A stretch of 64,000 nt of DNA from assembly GCA_029961685.1 (NCBI GenBank), contig JARWKL010000011.1, forward strand, positions 8,002,723 to 8,066,722, given 5' to 3'. The notes below the pieces were generated by a model. That model had not been told where the DNA came from, did no database searches, and was given only the letters and a program-made list of their open reading frames with translations. Source of the DNA: Aristolochia californica. Lineage: Eukaryota; Streptophyta; Magnoliopsida; Piperales; Aristolochiaceae. The translations under genes and the position numbers were made by a program. Of the stretch, positions 1 to 9,838 are shown piece after piece. How positions within the stretch are numbered: position 1 is the first letter of the stretch; each line of letters begins with the position of its first letter.

Positions 1-305
1 TACATGGAATGAACGATCATCCCACACGATTGATCAATCAAACAGAATCTTGTCAATCAGGGACATAAAGCATGATCGATCATAGGAAATTTATTAATCA
101 ATTATACTTGCATTACACAACCAGAGGGAATTTGGATTGATCGATCATCCTGTGGCAATGATCAATCAACTTAAAATATCATATCCAACAGGAAGATATT
201 GATCAATTATACAATCGATCAATAAGACATATTCTGACAGAAAAATAGTTGTTACACTCGATTGATCAATCAATCAATTTATACTAATCAATCAATGTAA
301 AGTCT

Positions 306-333
306 GTTTTTTGCAAACGCGTTTGCAAAAAAC
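306..333. repeat. 28-bp perfect palindrome
   Basis: Fourteen bases pair exactly with the next fourteen, centred on ACGCGT, with six T and six A near the ends. It lies about 20 bp upstream of a TATA box, so it could be a cis-regulatory site of the repeat; that role is inference. Confidence 0.85.
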
Positions 334-355
334 GGCTAGCTTTACTTGGAAAACT

Positions 356-363
356 TATAAATA
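356..363 (+). promoter_or_regulatory. TATA box of the GATC-rich repeat
   Basis: TATAAATA lies in a setting (AAAACTTATAAAT) also present in the minus-strand copy at about 42185-42200. The conserved spacing from AAAAACGG to TATA in both copies supports a promoter element. No transcript evidence is available. Confidence 0.5.
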
Positions 364-837
364 CCCCTTCAAACATCTTGAGGACGATGAGTTGAGCTTT
401 TACTTGCATACCCAAACTCTGCAAAATTAATTTAAGTATCAAAGTTCCAATTTTACCCTCTTTGAGAGAAAAACCTTCATTTTCCTAAATCTTACTCCAA
501 AGCATACTTAGTTCCATCAAGCTCCTTCACTTCAATCATTTATGCTTAAACATCTGGAAGCTTGGTTTTCATTTGGAGAAGGGTTGTTTCCCACATTAAG
601 AAGAAATTGTAAGTTTTTATTCTACTTTTGTATTTTCATTTCTTCTTTTATAGGTTCTCAAGTGCCTAGAAAGCTAGAGGAATTAGTTTCTAGAACTAGG
701 AATCTAGAAGAGGAGTGCTTGACTAAAGCCGTAGTCTAGTCCTTTGTATTGAATCTCTTGCAAGATTAGAAATCGTGTAATTGAGATCACATGTGGCTTA
801 AGAGTGCCAAAAACTCTTTGTAATTTCAAGCTATTAG

Positions 838-1242
838 GAACTCACAATGGAGAGACTATCTTCTCCTATGATGGGCAAGTGGGTACTGTAGATTTTACCA
901 CTGTGGAGGTGAATGCTCTTTATCTTGGGTTGAAGATTTTCAAAGACAGACTTCAAGGGAAGTTGCTGATTGAGGGAGACTCTAAAATGGTCATAAGCTG
1001 GTGCTCTAATTCAGCCTCTCCCCCTTGACGGCATTAGTCAATCACTTCTTCTATTGCAGATATTGTATCTTCCATTTCTTCTACTTGGAATCACATTCCT
1101 AGGCCAGCCAATTTTTTAGCTGATAGACTAGCTAAATTTAGAACCTCCCAACAATCTCTCATTATTTGGGATGACTCCCCCTCCTTGTAATCTTGCTCTT
1201 GTGAGCCTTTAAATATAACTCAGCACTATTTTAAAAAAAAAA
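838..1242 (+). mobile_element. 5'-truncated L1-like LINE, 3' end (RNase H domain and A-tail)
   Basis: The translation contains the end of a plant L1 RNase H domain: TVEVNALYLGLKIF, LLIEGDSKMVISWC and, after a small break near 1028, FLADRLAKF. An A-rich tail ends the element at 1242. A perfect 12-bp target-site duplication (TCAAGCTATTAG) flanks it at 826-837 and 1243-1254, which fixes both boundaries. Only the last 400 bp or so of the LINE was copied. The reading frame is broken, so no protein is expected. Confidence 0.9.
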
Positions 1243-1254
1243 TCAAGCTATTAG

Positions 1255-1479
1255 AGCATATAGTGGAAATTTTCCAAACAAGGGTTCCTGGATAGTGACT
1301 ACCAACAGGGGAACATCGATAAAAAAAAAATCTCCCTTGTTTGTGTGCATGTGTGTTAAATGTGTTTATCTATATCATTTTTCTATGCACAGCGAGATTT
1401 ATGCGTTTAAATTGATCACAACTTATATGAACGTTTAGCTTAGTTAAATTTTTAATTCATAATCTCAATTCACTCCCTC
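1255..1479. other. Stretch without a recognisable gene
   Basis: This continues the GATC-rich repeat after the LINE target duplication and then becomes AT-rich sequence with an A9 run. I see no coding signal and no clear element boundary here. Confidence 0.4.
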
Positions 1480-1897
1480 TCGAGAAGCCACCTGGGCCAA
1501 CAAGCTGCCCTTTGCGATGGAGGCACTACTGGACAGAGGAACCTACCAATTGTATGACCTGCCCATTGGTGCTATAGTTGTTAGCTATAGGTGGGTATAT
1601 ATTGTGAAGTATAGGCAGGATGGATCTTTTGACAGATACAAGGTAGATTGATAGCCAAGGGCTACATACAGACATAGGAGGTCGATGTTTTTGAGACTTT
1701 TTCTCCTATTGCTTGTCTATCTTCAGTTGGCTTTTGATATTTGTCACAGTCAACACATGGTGGCCACTATGTCAACTTGATATTAAAAATATTTTTTTGT
1801 ATGATAACTTGGATGTGTCTATATGGAGCAACCTCTTGGGTGTGTCGTTCAGGAAGAGAAAGTATGTTGACACAAAAAAATAATATATGGTCTTAAA
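1480..1897 (+). mobile_element. Copia element A, copy 1, left part (reverse transcriptase N-terminus)
   Basis: Frame-shifted translations give Copia RT text: AMEALLDRGTYQLYDLPIGA, SYRWVYIVKY, VFETFSPIACL and INS-like fragments. The same sequence is found in copy 2 at 23400-23800. The match stops abruptly after GGTCTTA at 1897 and resumes at 14793 in GAGAAATTTAGTC. About 20 bp present in copy 2 are missing, so this element was split by the DNA between. It is dead: several stops and frameshifts. Confidence 0.8.
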
Positions 1898-2043
1898 AAT
1901 TCTCAAATTTTAGAACCAATTAAAGAATTAAAAGCTAAAGTTTTAAAAATATAACCTAGTAAAGAAGAAATTCAAGTTGTTATAATACAAATAGATGAAA
2001 ATTAAAAACTGCAGAAATCAATTCATCAATTGAAACGACTATT

Positions 2044-2818
2044 GATAGTCTTATTCCAAAAATTAGATGAGATTGTGTCTTGTCTACAATTCCTAAGATG
2101 ACGGAACCTATAGGAATTGACTATACATCGCTCCAAAAAAATATTCATGTTCATCATGAAACTAGTGGAGAATACGAAGAACATCCTAATTTAATGCAGG
2201 GTGGACAAAAATGGACAATTAGTATCCCAAGGATTACTGAAATCTATAACAGAGATTGGATTGAATTCCAAAAGAAATCTTTTGTCTTCCAAAAGGAACT
2301 ATCAGTAGAAATCCAAGATATTGATTCCGGTACCTTTTGCTATAGACTATTATCAAAATCTGACTTAGCAAAGCTAAAAATATTTAAATATGTTCATTAT
2401 GGATTAGTACGTATAGGGTTAGACCCCTTAATACGAATCCATAAAAATTTACCTTTTATTGAAGCAATTGTCGATAATTCGGTAAAAAACAATTTCAAAA
2501 AAGCTCTTTTAGGAGGAGTAAGAGCAAATTTAGGATTAAGCCCCGTATCCTTTACAATCTAGCCCAATCTTCAAATAGATCTTGATGACAAATATATCCA
2601 AGATACTGTTGTTAAAAATCTATACCGATAAATGGTCGAAAAATGGAATTCAACCAAGAAGAAGAGTTATGCGCATACTCGTATGTGTAGTAGCAAGAGG
2701 ACTCAATACTGGAAAAGTTCCAGTTAAAGATTCCAAGAAAATAACAGAATTATCCAAAAACATTGGATATTCAAGAAGTATAACGGTCGAAGAACTTTAC
2801 CCAAAAGAATTAACTTGA
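2044..2818 (+). pseudogene. Caulimovirid movement-protein region (broken)
   Basis: The longest open stretch (2080-2562) includes the segments WTISIPRITEIYNRDWIEF and FCYRLLSKSDLAKLKIFKYV, followed by LVRIGLDPLIRIHKNLP. This looks like the 30K-superfamily movement domain of caulimovirids, which moves virus through plasmodesmata. An in-frame TAG ends it at 2560-2562. Homology goes on (VPVKDSKKITELSKNIGYS) in another frame up to 2818, so there is a frameshift near 2628. Upstream stops separate it from a possible N-terminus at about 1900-2040. Assignment is by motif impression and position; I am fairly sure of the family and less sure of exact domain ends. Confidence 0.65.
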
Positions 2819-3031
2819 CCAACGGAATGGGTAGTCCAACCAATGGCACCAAGACATTTACCTCTATCTCTAAAAACCATAAAAGCGATAGAAGAAAAAC
2901 TAGTAATCACCAACACCAGAAAAGCTTTTCCCTTGAACCAAATAGACCCTCTACCAGTAGAGCTTCTACTAGTTCCAGAATCGAAGGAATAGTAAACCCC
3001 AGGCCAAATGCCTATGTTCCACTCCATATAG

Positions 3032-3502
3032 ATGACGAAACATAATCAGTTTACAAGAGCTTTGGCTCATGTACAAAATAGTGACTTACAAAAAATAGTT
3101 ACTCATTCCCAACAAACATTAGAATCTTGTTGCAAGACTCTAACAAAAATAGAAGTCGCAGTAGACAACATTCACACCAAAGTAAACTTCTTGTATAATG
3201 AATTCAGACACAAAGAAGTTTTAAAATGCCAAAATATTCTAGAATCAATTCTAGAAAAGGTAGATGAAGGGACAAGTCCTGTTTTCTTTAGAGAATTAAC
3301 AAAACTCAAACAAAGTTTAGAAAATCTAAACAAAGATAAAATACAAGACATCTTAGAAGAAATCTTAGTATTAAAAGAAAACTTAGGTTCTAAAACAATG
3401 AACTCAAGGTATAAAAATCCTTTTACCCCTTGGACTCCAAAAAATGAAAGAGTTTTTCTATCTAACAGATTTAGAAACTCCACTACCTTTAGGTCTCCCT
3501 GA
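3032..3502 (+). pseudogene. Caulimovirid coiled-coil segment between movement and coat domains
   Basis: This 156-codon open stretch is rich in Leu, Lys and Glu with heptad-like spacing (ILESILEKVDEG, LTKLKQSLENLNKDKIQDIL). It reads as a coiled coil of a virion-associated or linker region. Caulimovirids often have such a segment between movement and coat proteins. The end (NPFTPWTPKNERVF) shifts into the overlapping frame at 3444-3725, which suggests a frameshift within 3444-3500. I do not recognise a specific homologue. Confidence 0.5.
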
Positions 3503-5090
3503 CATAACAGGACGGCTTAAAAAATTAGTGTGCATAGCACCTAGAAACAAAAATGCCGAACCATCAGGTTTCAAGATAGCTTCAAGTATAACATCATCTA
3601 CAGACGATGAAGTTTATGCCGAATATAATACTTTCGGTAAACAACTAATTTATTATATTCAAGAGGAAAAACCATCCTCTAATAAACAAAAAGAAAAGCA
3701 ACAAGAAAGTGACCAAGAACCATAGGACTCTGAAGACAACGTTGCTATTGAAACTGCCAAGAAAGGGCATTATTCTGCAAAAGACAAACTTGCAGATGAT
3801 CTTGGTAAATGATTTAAAATGCTTAAAGGAAATTTTGAAGCTGAATCTTCTAGAGAAAGAGACTCTGTTGTTGAGGATAATTTCCAAAACAGATATTTTC
3901 ATTCCAAAGTCCCCGTAGGAGGACAAAGATATTCAACAAAATATACTTTTGTTGATCCAAACAAAGCTAATAAAGGACATCATCCTATAGATAGCATTAA
4001 TCCTTTCGGATTTTATCTCAATCTAGACTGCCCAAAAATGGAGAAAAAATCCTTAAAGACTGGGAAAGAAGCATGAGCAATGCTGCAAATATGCATGAAT
4101 CTTGGGATAAGGATTCAGCATATAACTTCTTTACCCATGCCCTACAAGGCAATGTTGCCAATTGGTGGGATAATCTTCCTAAAAACCAAAAGACCAAACC
4201 AGAAGGATCTACATCCATTGCTGCAATTTTAAAGGCTATAGTAGCAAAAGTATCAAAAGAGTTTCTAGGCATTCACCCTTCCCTAGAAGCCATGAATGAA
4301 AGTCTCAAATCTTGAACAAGTCCAGAGATGCTACAAAAACTCAACAAGTTACAAATATGTAATATTTGTTTCTATGAAAAATACTATTGCGAGTTTGCAA
4401 GTTATTGCTACAAACTCAAAACAGAACATCAGAAACATTATCTGACCATCTTCTATTCAAAGTTGCCAAAACCGTTTGCTACTCACTATGAAAAGGACTA
4501 TGTAGCAAAATATTGGCAAAATAATCCGGAATTCCCAGAAAATTCCATGGAAGTCTTCCTACGAGCAAATACTCAAGGAAGAAGATATAGATTTATACAA
4601 GACAAGCTTGCGATCTATGTGAAATGCAACGACTTCAAAAGAAAAGCAGTCGTGCGTATAAACAAATACTTTGTTGTTCAAAACAGAACAAGAGTGAAGG
4701 AGCTTATGGTTGTAAGAACAATAGTTTAAAAGAAAAAAAGCATCATAAGAAGTTTTCAAAAAAGAAATTTAAAATTCAAAGAAGTTTTCATAATAAATAC
4801 TCCCCAAAAAAGAGATATTTCTGAAAAAGAAATCCTCTACAGAAAACAAATCCCAATCCATATTGCCCAAAGGGAAACCTTCAGGCAAATGCAAATGCTG
4901 GATTTATAAAAAAGAAAAGACATTTTGCTAGAGATTGTCCTAATGACAAGAAAAAATGGCAATACAATACTTATATGATACTTGCCGAAACGGAAGGATT
5001 GGAAATATGTCATTACAATGACATACAATCCGAAGATAAAGTTTATGAACTTCATATAAACACAAAATCATCCGAAATGGAAAATTCTTA
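3503..5090 (+). pseudogene. Caulimovirid coat-protein region with zinc knuckle (broken)
   Basis: An acidic, Ser-rich head (3540-3725) is followed by basic and aromatic coat-like text, including HALQGNVANWWDNLPKNQ and HYLTIFYSKLPKPF, then a Lys/Arg-rich tail. At 4885-4942 a CCHC-type knuckle can be read only by changing frame: KCKCWIYKK, then RHFARDC. The frame changes at about 3820, 4073, 4328 and 4900, so the gene is clearly dead. In the family this protein forms the capsid and its knuckle binds nucleic acid. Confidence 0.6.
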
Positions 5091-5120
5091 AAATATGTCG
5101 GACTCTTCTAGACCCGAAGA

Positions 5121-5690
5121 ATGAGTATCCGAATAAATGTTGAGCATGTAGCCACTGGAAATTCTTATATCACGGTTGTTTTAAAACTACCCGGATATAT
5201 CAAATTTCATATTCATGCTCTGGTCGATACAAGAAGTATATTTTGTCTAGCCCGACATGCTTTACTTCCAAAAAATCCATGGAAACCTCTTCCCAAACCA
5301 CCTTGAGTCACAATTGATTCAAAAGAAAGCCTGACGCTTCCCTGTGAAGCAAGAAAAATTCACCTTGACATTGGAGGCGAAAGATTTTTAATTCCTTCAC
5401 TACTCAGTGTAGGAACATCAATTAATTCAGGAGCCAATTTAGTCCTAGGAAATGAATGGTTAATGTTCCAAGCACCTGTTGAACAAACACCAAAATATTA
5501 TCGTCTTCGATGTCAAACAAGACAAGAAATAAATGGAGATGCAGTATTTGCTTATGCCATAAAGCCCTCCAAGACTTATGCAATTTCTGGACATACACAC
5601 TCTCTTAAAAAACTCAACAAGCGGGGTGATGAGATTACACTTTTAGAATCCCTCCTCATAGCAGAAACCTGCGAAAAAGAAGTTCAAACA
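5121..5690 (+). pseudogene. Caulimovirid aspartic protease region (broken)
   Basis: The motif ALVDTRSI at about 5215-5240 matches the retroviral-type protease signature (usually D-T/S-G) with the catalytic Asp kept but Gly changed to Arg. Downstream, SGANLVLGNEWLMFQAP at about 5432-5480 matches the second conserved block. The two are separated by a stop at 5304-5306. The protease would cut the polyprotein. It leads directly into the RT domain, with a frame change at about 5700. Confidence 0.6.
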
Positions 5691-5694
5691 CTTA

Positions 5695-7047
5695 TTGAAT
5701 CAACCTGTTCTGAAAACACGCTTAGAACAGTGGTTCAAACAACAGCCATTTGCCGATCTCAAACTTATCGATCCAGATAAAGAAATTCGAGTAAAACCAA
5801 TGGTATATACACCTTTGGATGTTGAGGAATTCTCAACCCAAATAAGCGATTTGCTCTCCCAAGGATTAATCCGAGCAAGTCACACTCCGCATACCTCCCC
5901 TGCATTTCTAGTAAGAAATCATGCAGAGATTAAACGTGGAAAAACCAAGATGGCCATTAACTATAAAAAGGTTAATGAAGCCACCAAAATGGATGGTTAT
6001 TACCTCCCTAACAAGGAATGGTTAATAGCATCCATCAGAGGAAAACAACGGTTTTCCAAATTTGATTGCATATCAGGATTTTGGCAAATTCGTCTTAAGG
6101 AACATGCCATACCACTGACTGCATTCAGTTGTCCATCTGGACACTATGACTGGCTTGTTATGCCCTTCGGGTTAAAACAAGCTCCAAACATTTTCCAAAG
6201 AAGAATGGATTATATCCTCAAACCATTCTTTAAATTTTGCCTTGTGTATGTTGATGACATCTTAGTTTTTCCTGAAACTAGGGAACAACATACAAAACAA
6301 TTAAAAAAGGTTTTAGAAGCCTTAAAAACTGCTGGGATAGCCCTTAGCAAAAAGAAAACAGAAATGTTTTGTACGATAGATTTCTTAGGATTACATATTT
6401 CCTCAAGAGAAATAATTATCCAAAATCATATTCTTGAAAAAATATCATCATTTCCAAATGATATAGAGAATATAAAACAACTTCAAAGGTTCTTGGGACG
6501 TCTTACATAAGTTGAAAAATTCATTGAGAATTTAGCAAAGATTCGAAAACTTTTACAGCAGAAGTTAAAAAAGACAGTTAAGTGGGAATGGACTTCCGAC
6601 AACAGTACAATAGTCATTAGGATCAAACAAATGTTAGCTAAACTCCCAACCTTAACATTACCTAATCCAAATGCCAACCTTATTTTAGAAACAAATGCTT
6701 CATATCACACTTGGGCAATTGTACTAAAATGTAAAGACAATGATTCAAAAAAGGTATGTACATACAGTTCTAGAACATTCAAATCAGCAAAAATAACTTA
6801 TCATTCTTACGAAAAAGAAATTTTAGCTATAAAAAAAGGTATTAAAAAATTCTTTATACATCTTTCACCCAAAGAATTTCTAGTACAAACAGATTGTAAA
6901 AACTTTGTAGGTTTTATGAAACGAAACTTTGAAGATTCACTTTGTCACGGTAGATTACTCCGTTGGCAACAATGGTTTTTTCAATTCTCTTTTACTGTGG
7001 AACATATTAAAGGAGAAAAGAATTATTTTCCTGAAACCTTCACGTGA
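5695..7047 (+). pseudogene. Caulimovirid reverse transcriptase-RNase H (broken by one stop)
   Basis: RT is the best-preserved part. It shows FDCISGFWQIRL with the first catalytic Asp, MPFGLKQAPNIFQRRMD, and the intact YVDDILVF box at about 6247-6270. A single in-frame TAA at 6508-6510 separates RT from RNase H, which continues in the same frame to 7047. In RNase H the usual ETDAS-type start reads ETNASYHTW, so the first catalytic Asp looks lost, while VQTDCKNF keeps the third acidic position. The product would copy pregenomic RNA to DNA; this copy cannot. Confidence 0.85.
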
Positions 7048-7081
7048 GAATTTGCTTGTGTTATAGACAGGAAAAAAGACG

Positions 7082-8860
7082 ATGGATCCACTTAGCGACT
7101 GTCCGAATGATCTTTTAGCGGAAATAACGACTCTCACGATATTGCTCTCTACCCTTCAATCTCTGTTCAACAATCTCTTGGTTCTTTCAAAACGTGGGGA
7201 TATAGATGAGAATTGTGCCCGCTATGGGTTTAAAGCGAAGGACTTACAGCTCAAGGTTAAGCTATTAACCGAAGAGCTTCAAGCACTTCACAAACGGCAT
7301 GTTTCGCCAAGTTCCTCTAGCACTAGTACCGGATCTCCGTAGCCAGAAAAGGAAGCAACAACGACTACACTCATGAAGACGAATGGCTGTATTACTCAAA
7401 TGAATAAAGGTCAAACCGGGATTTCTACCGGTCATGCTCAACATGAATAGGAAATCATAACTCAGTATTCCCAGAAGACAGAGGAATTAGGGGCTTCTAC
7501 CTACCAACCTCGAGCTCAAAAAGAAGTTGTGATAATGGATCATTTACTAAAGGAAATGGATGTGCCAACGAAAGAGAAATTTTTCATAGCACAATTAGTA
7601 ACCCCTTTTGAGTTCACTAGGTTGAAAAGCTTGGGTAAACCAGAAAAGCAAGTGCAGAGCGAGTTTGATTTTCTACGAAAAATACGACTACTCAAACTCA
7701 CTGACATCATGTCAGAAGAACTATTGCTAAGACCTCAACAATCTACCAGTGAAAGTTTAAAAGAGAGTCAATCACCAATCTCAACTCCAGAATTGGAATG
7801 AAAAAATTGGTTTAGGGATTCACACTCCCTTTATGACAACTAGTTCTAGTGAACGTTGGAATAGGACAGTCATTTATCCATAAATGGATTCATAATATAT
7901 CTAGATGTGATATGACTATGGATTTATTGGTCAGATTTTCCTGCATGTGACGGATTTAACCCCACTGGAGAAATTGCCAAAAGAAATTACTGGGGCCTGC
8001 AAGGCATTTTGCTCAGTAATAAAAAGCAAGAGGATACGACTTAAATTCGTATCGGCAATTGCTGAAGTAACTGGATCAGAGAAGTTTTTACCAAACATTT
8101 CGGTAATAACTATCGAAACCCTTGAAAAAGACGGAGAACTACCACAGTTCAATCCTAAAGTAACGCCACAGGCAAAAGCATGCCCAGAAGCTATGTGGTG
8201 TGACCGACGAGTTGTCGGCATCCGAAATGTGATTCAGCATCTGCAGAAGCTGATATTAAAGAAGTCTTTCGTCTACAAAGCGTTAGTACCAGTGACCGTT
8301 TTGTTGAAAAGCTTCAAAGAGACTCCGGCTCCTATTCAAAAAGCCCTTGAAGAGGTCGAATGCAAAATTCGACTTGGAAATTTTCCGGGCAGCAAAAATA
8401 CAAAAGGAAAAATTCCGCAAGATAGCTCAAGAAGCCTTCTGCAATCACCACACTCCAGCAAACATTGCGAGAGGAAGATCCTCGTGAAAGACCTACCGAT
8501 ACAATAAAGGTGTCAGCAATACGTCAGCATAACGACTGGAAAAAAGATTCTTCAACTTCAGTAAATGTAACGTCAGAGAATACAAAGACTAAATTACTCC
8601 TACTTTTGGCGCTGAAAGCCAATAATGCTAGGGTAAGAATGGTATCCGAGAAAAGTAAGAAATTCCCATTGACTTTTTCTCTGGACCTTTCCTTTAAAGG
8701 GTATTATCGGAAAAAGATCCAAAACCAAAACTATAAATTCGATGCTTCAACACAGAACAGATCATCGAATCAAAAACATAAGAAGGAATCGGAGCAAAGA
8801 AAAAGGCAATTTCCAACGATGAAGGCAATTTCCAGTGACAACACGATACGTGCATTTTAA
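7082..8860 (+). pseudogene. Second caulimovirid ORF, unknown function (broken)
   Basis: A new ATG at 7082, 35 bp after the RNase H stop, opens an 86-codon stretch (start MDPLSDCPNDLLAEITTLT) that ends at 7340-7342. Homologous-looking frames continue at 7529-7801, 7947-8507 and 8465-8860. The second and third parts are hydrophilic and helical and have no motif I recognise. Florendoviruses are known to have an ORF of unknown function after the polyprotein; that parallel is an inference from position. At least three stops or frameshifts break it. Confidence 0.5.
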
Positions 8861-8886
8861 GCCTATATGGCTAACTAGAAAAGGGA

Positions 8887-8907
8887 ACCGACCGGTATCC
8901 GGTCGGT
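8887..8907. promoter_or_regulatory. Perfect 9-bp stem hairpin in the viral noncoding region
   Basis: ACCGACCGG, loop TAT, then CCGGTCGGT: a fully paired GC-rich hairpin just after the last ORF remnant at 8860. It could be part of the RNA processing or leader structure of the pararetrovirus. The pairing is seen; the role is inferred. Confidence 0.6.
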
Positions 8908-8939
8908 AACCAAGGGAGTAATGTAGTAGTTTTTGTGTA

Positions 8940-9075
8940 TGTGTTATTGTATTTGGTATGTATGAACAGTGTTATTTATGAGTAGCATGTATGAGCAGTG
9001 TTGTTTGAATAGTAATTATGAATAGTATTTTTTGAATAGTAGTTATTGAATAGTGCTTTATGATTACTGTTTAAA
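8940..9075 (+). repeat. Short degenerate ATGAATAGT-type tandem repeats
   Basis: Units such as TATGAACAGT, TATGAGTAGC, TATGAGCAGT, TATGAATAGT and TTGAATAGT follow one another with uneven spacing. They sit between the hairpin and the 58-codon ORF, in the presumed noncoding region of the caulimovirid. Confidence 0.6.
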
Positions 9076-9097
9076 TAGTTTACCGATAGAGTAGAAT

Positions 9098-9274
9098 ATG
9101 TCTAACAAGGAAAATGTTGGTATCTTAATGTGTTCAGTTACGTTCCAAGGTAGAAAACGAAACGGAGTTGTGCTCAACCTTGCTGAAGCAGCTATGGAGC
9201 CGCATTGGTTCGCATGTACGGCTTACGGACCTCTGAAAACCGCGAGGTTGCTGGATGCAATTTATCCAACATAG
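9098..9274 (+). CDS. Intact 58-codon ORF downstream of the caulimovirid hairpin, unknown
   Basis: ATG at 9098 opens a 58-residue frame to TAG at 9272-9274. It begins MSNKENVGILMCSVTFQGRK and ends ARLLDAIYPT. It has balanced composition, two Cys, and no membrane segment or signal peptide. Its codons look like coding sequence, unlike the broken frames around it. It lies after the AATAGT repeats and before the LINE tail at 9367. It could be a short leader ORF of the virus or a captured fragment. I do not recognise a family. Being short, it may be open by chance. Confidence 0.35.
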   Translation: MSNKENVGILMCSVTFQGRKRNGVVLNLAEAAMEPHWFACTAYGPLKTARLLDAIYPT

Positions 9275-9366
9275 TGATAAGTCGGCAAAAATAGGGTCAA
9301 AACCCAAATAAGTTTAAATAGCAGCAAAATACATGTTGGGCATATGAAGATAATATGTAATTATCA

Positions 9367-9838
9367 TTTTTTTTTTCAATGAAGATGTATAAGCTATTAA
9401 AAAGAATAAAAATTACAATAACTTGCTAAACAAGGCCTTCCTCCACAACAAGGTGTTGGAATGAAACACCTAATTTAGCCTGAGCGTTAGCTAAGTTATT
9501 AGCTAACCTAGGAATGTGCTTAAAATTACAGTTTAAAGAAAAGATTAAATTACATATATCATAAAACATGTCCCAAAGACGCCATGGAGGAAGAGCTGTC
9601 TTTGCACACGACTTGATGACGATTTTCAAATCTCCTTCAATGCAAAAGGGCCCAGTAAGATGATTATTGAAGATCTGAAGCCCATTAAGTAATCCGGAGA
9701 GTTCGGCAGTAGTTGAATCTGAAATTCTGATTGACCCAGCGAAAGAGAAAACAAGAGTACCATTACCGTCATGAATAACACCACCAAAGCCCGTTGGGCC
9801 TGGGTATCAAAAAGCACTTCCGTCAAAATTCAATTTAT
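9367..9838 (-). mobile_element. LINE B, 3' part (RNase H and A-tail)
   Basis: Read on the minus strand it begins YKLNFDGSA and runs through an RNase H domain with TTAELSGLLNGLQIF, GPFCIEGDLKIVIKSC and HIPRLANNLA, in two frames. The tail is a T10 run (9367-9376) on the plus strand. It is the continuation of the LINE at 12633-14683: that part stops at WSPPPMSY, exactly where this one resumes with YKLNFDG. LINE A1 lies between them. No protein is expected. Confidence 0.8.

Larger units (their letters stand above)
1..837 (+). repeat. GATCAATC-rich promoter-like repeat, copy 1
   Basis: The first 300 bases hold about ten GATC tetramers, mostly as GATCAATC, GATTGATC or GATCGATC; about one would be expected by chance. 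A 28-bp palindrome (306-333) and a TATA box (356-363) follow, then a transcribed-looking stretch with a possible donor near 609 (GTAAGTTTT) and acceptor near 653. The same order of parts recurs on the minus strand at about 41600-42460. The copy is interrupted by a LINE at 838-1242 and resumes at 1255. It resembles the control region of an LTR retrotransposon, but I could not define LTR ends, so the class is uncertain. Confidence 0.5.
1898..9366 (+). mobile_element. Endogenous caulimovirid (pararetrovirus), degraded
   Basis: In order, the plus strand carries remnants of a movement protein, a coiled-coil segment, a coat protein with zinc knuckle, an aspartic protease, an RT with YVDD, an RNase H, a second ORF region and a noncoding region with a hairpin and a 58-codon ORF. 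That order in one long reading unit, with no integrase or LTRs, is typical of Caulimoviridae. The separate ORF downstream of RNase H recalls florendoviruses, but genus assignment needs a tree. Many stops and frameshifts show it is an old, non-functional copy. It sits inside Copia A copy 1. Confidence 0.85.

Noticed and set aside
3172..3483. 103-codon antisense frame in the viral region
   Set aside because: Complement of the coiled-coil segment; Leu/Phe-rich text results from Lys/Glu-rich codons on the sense strand.
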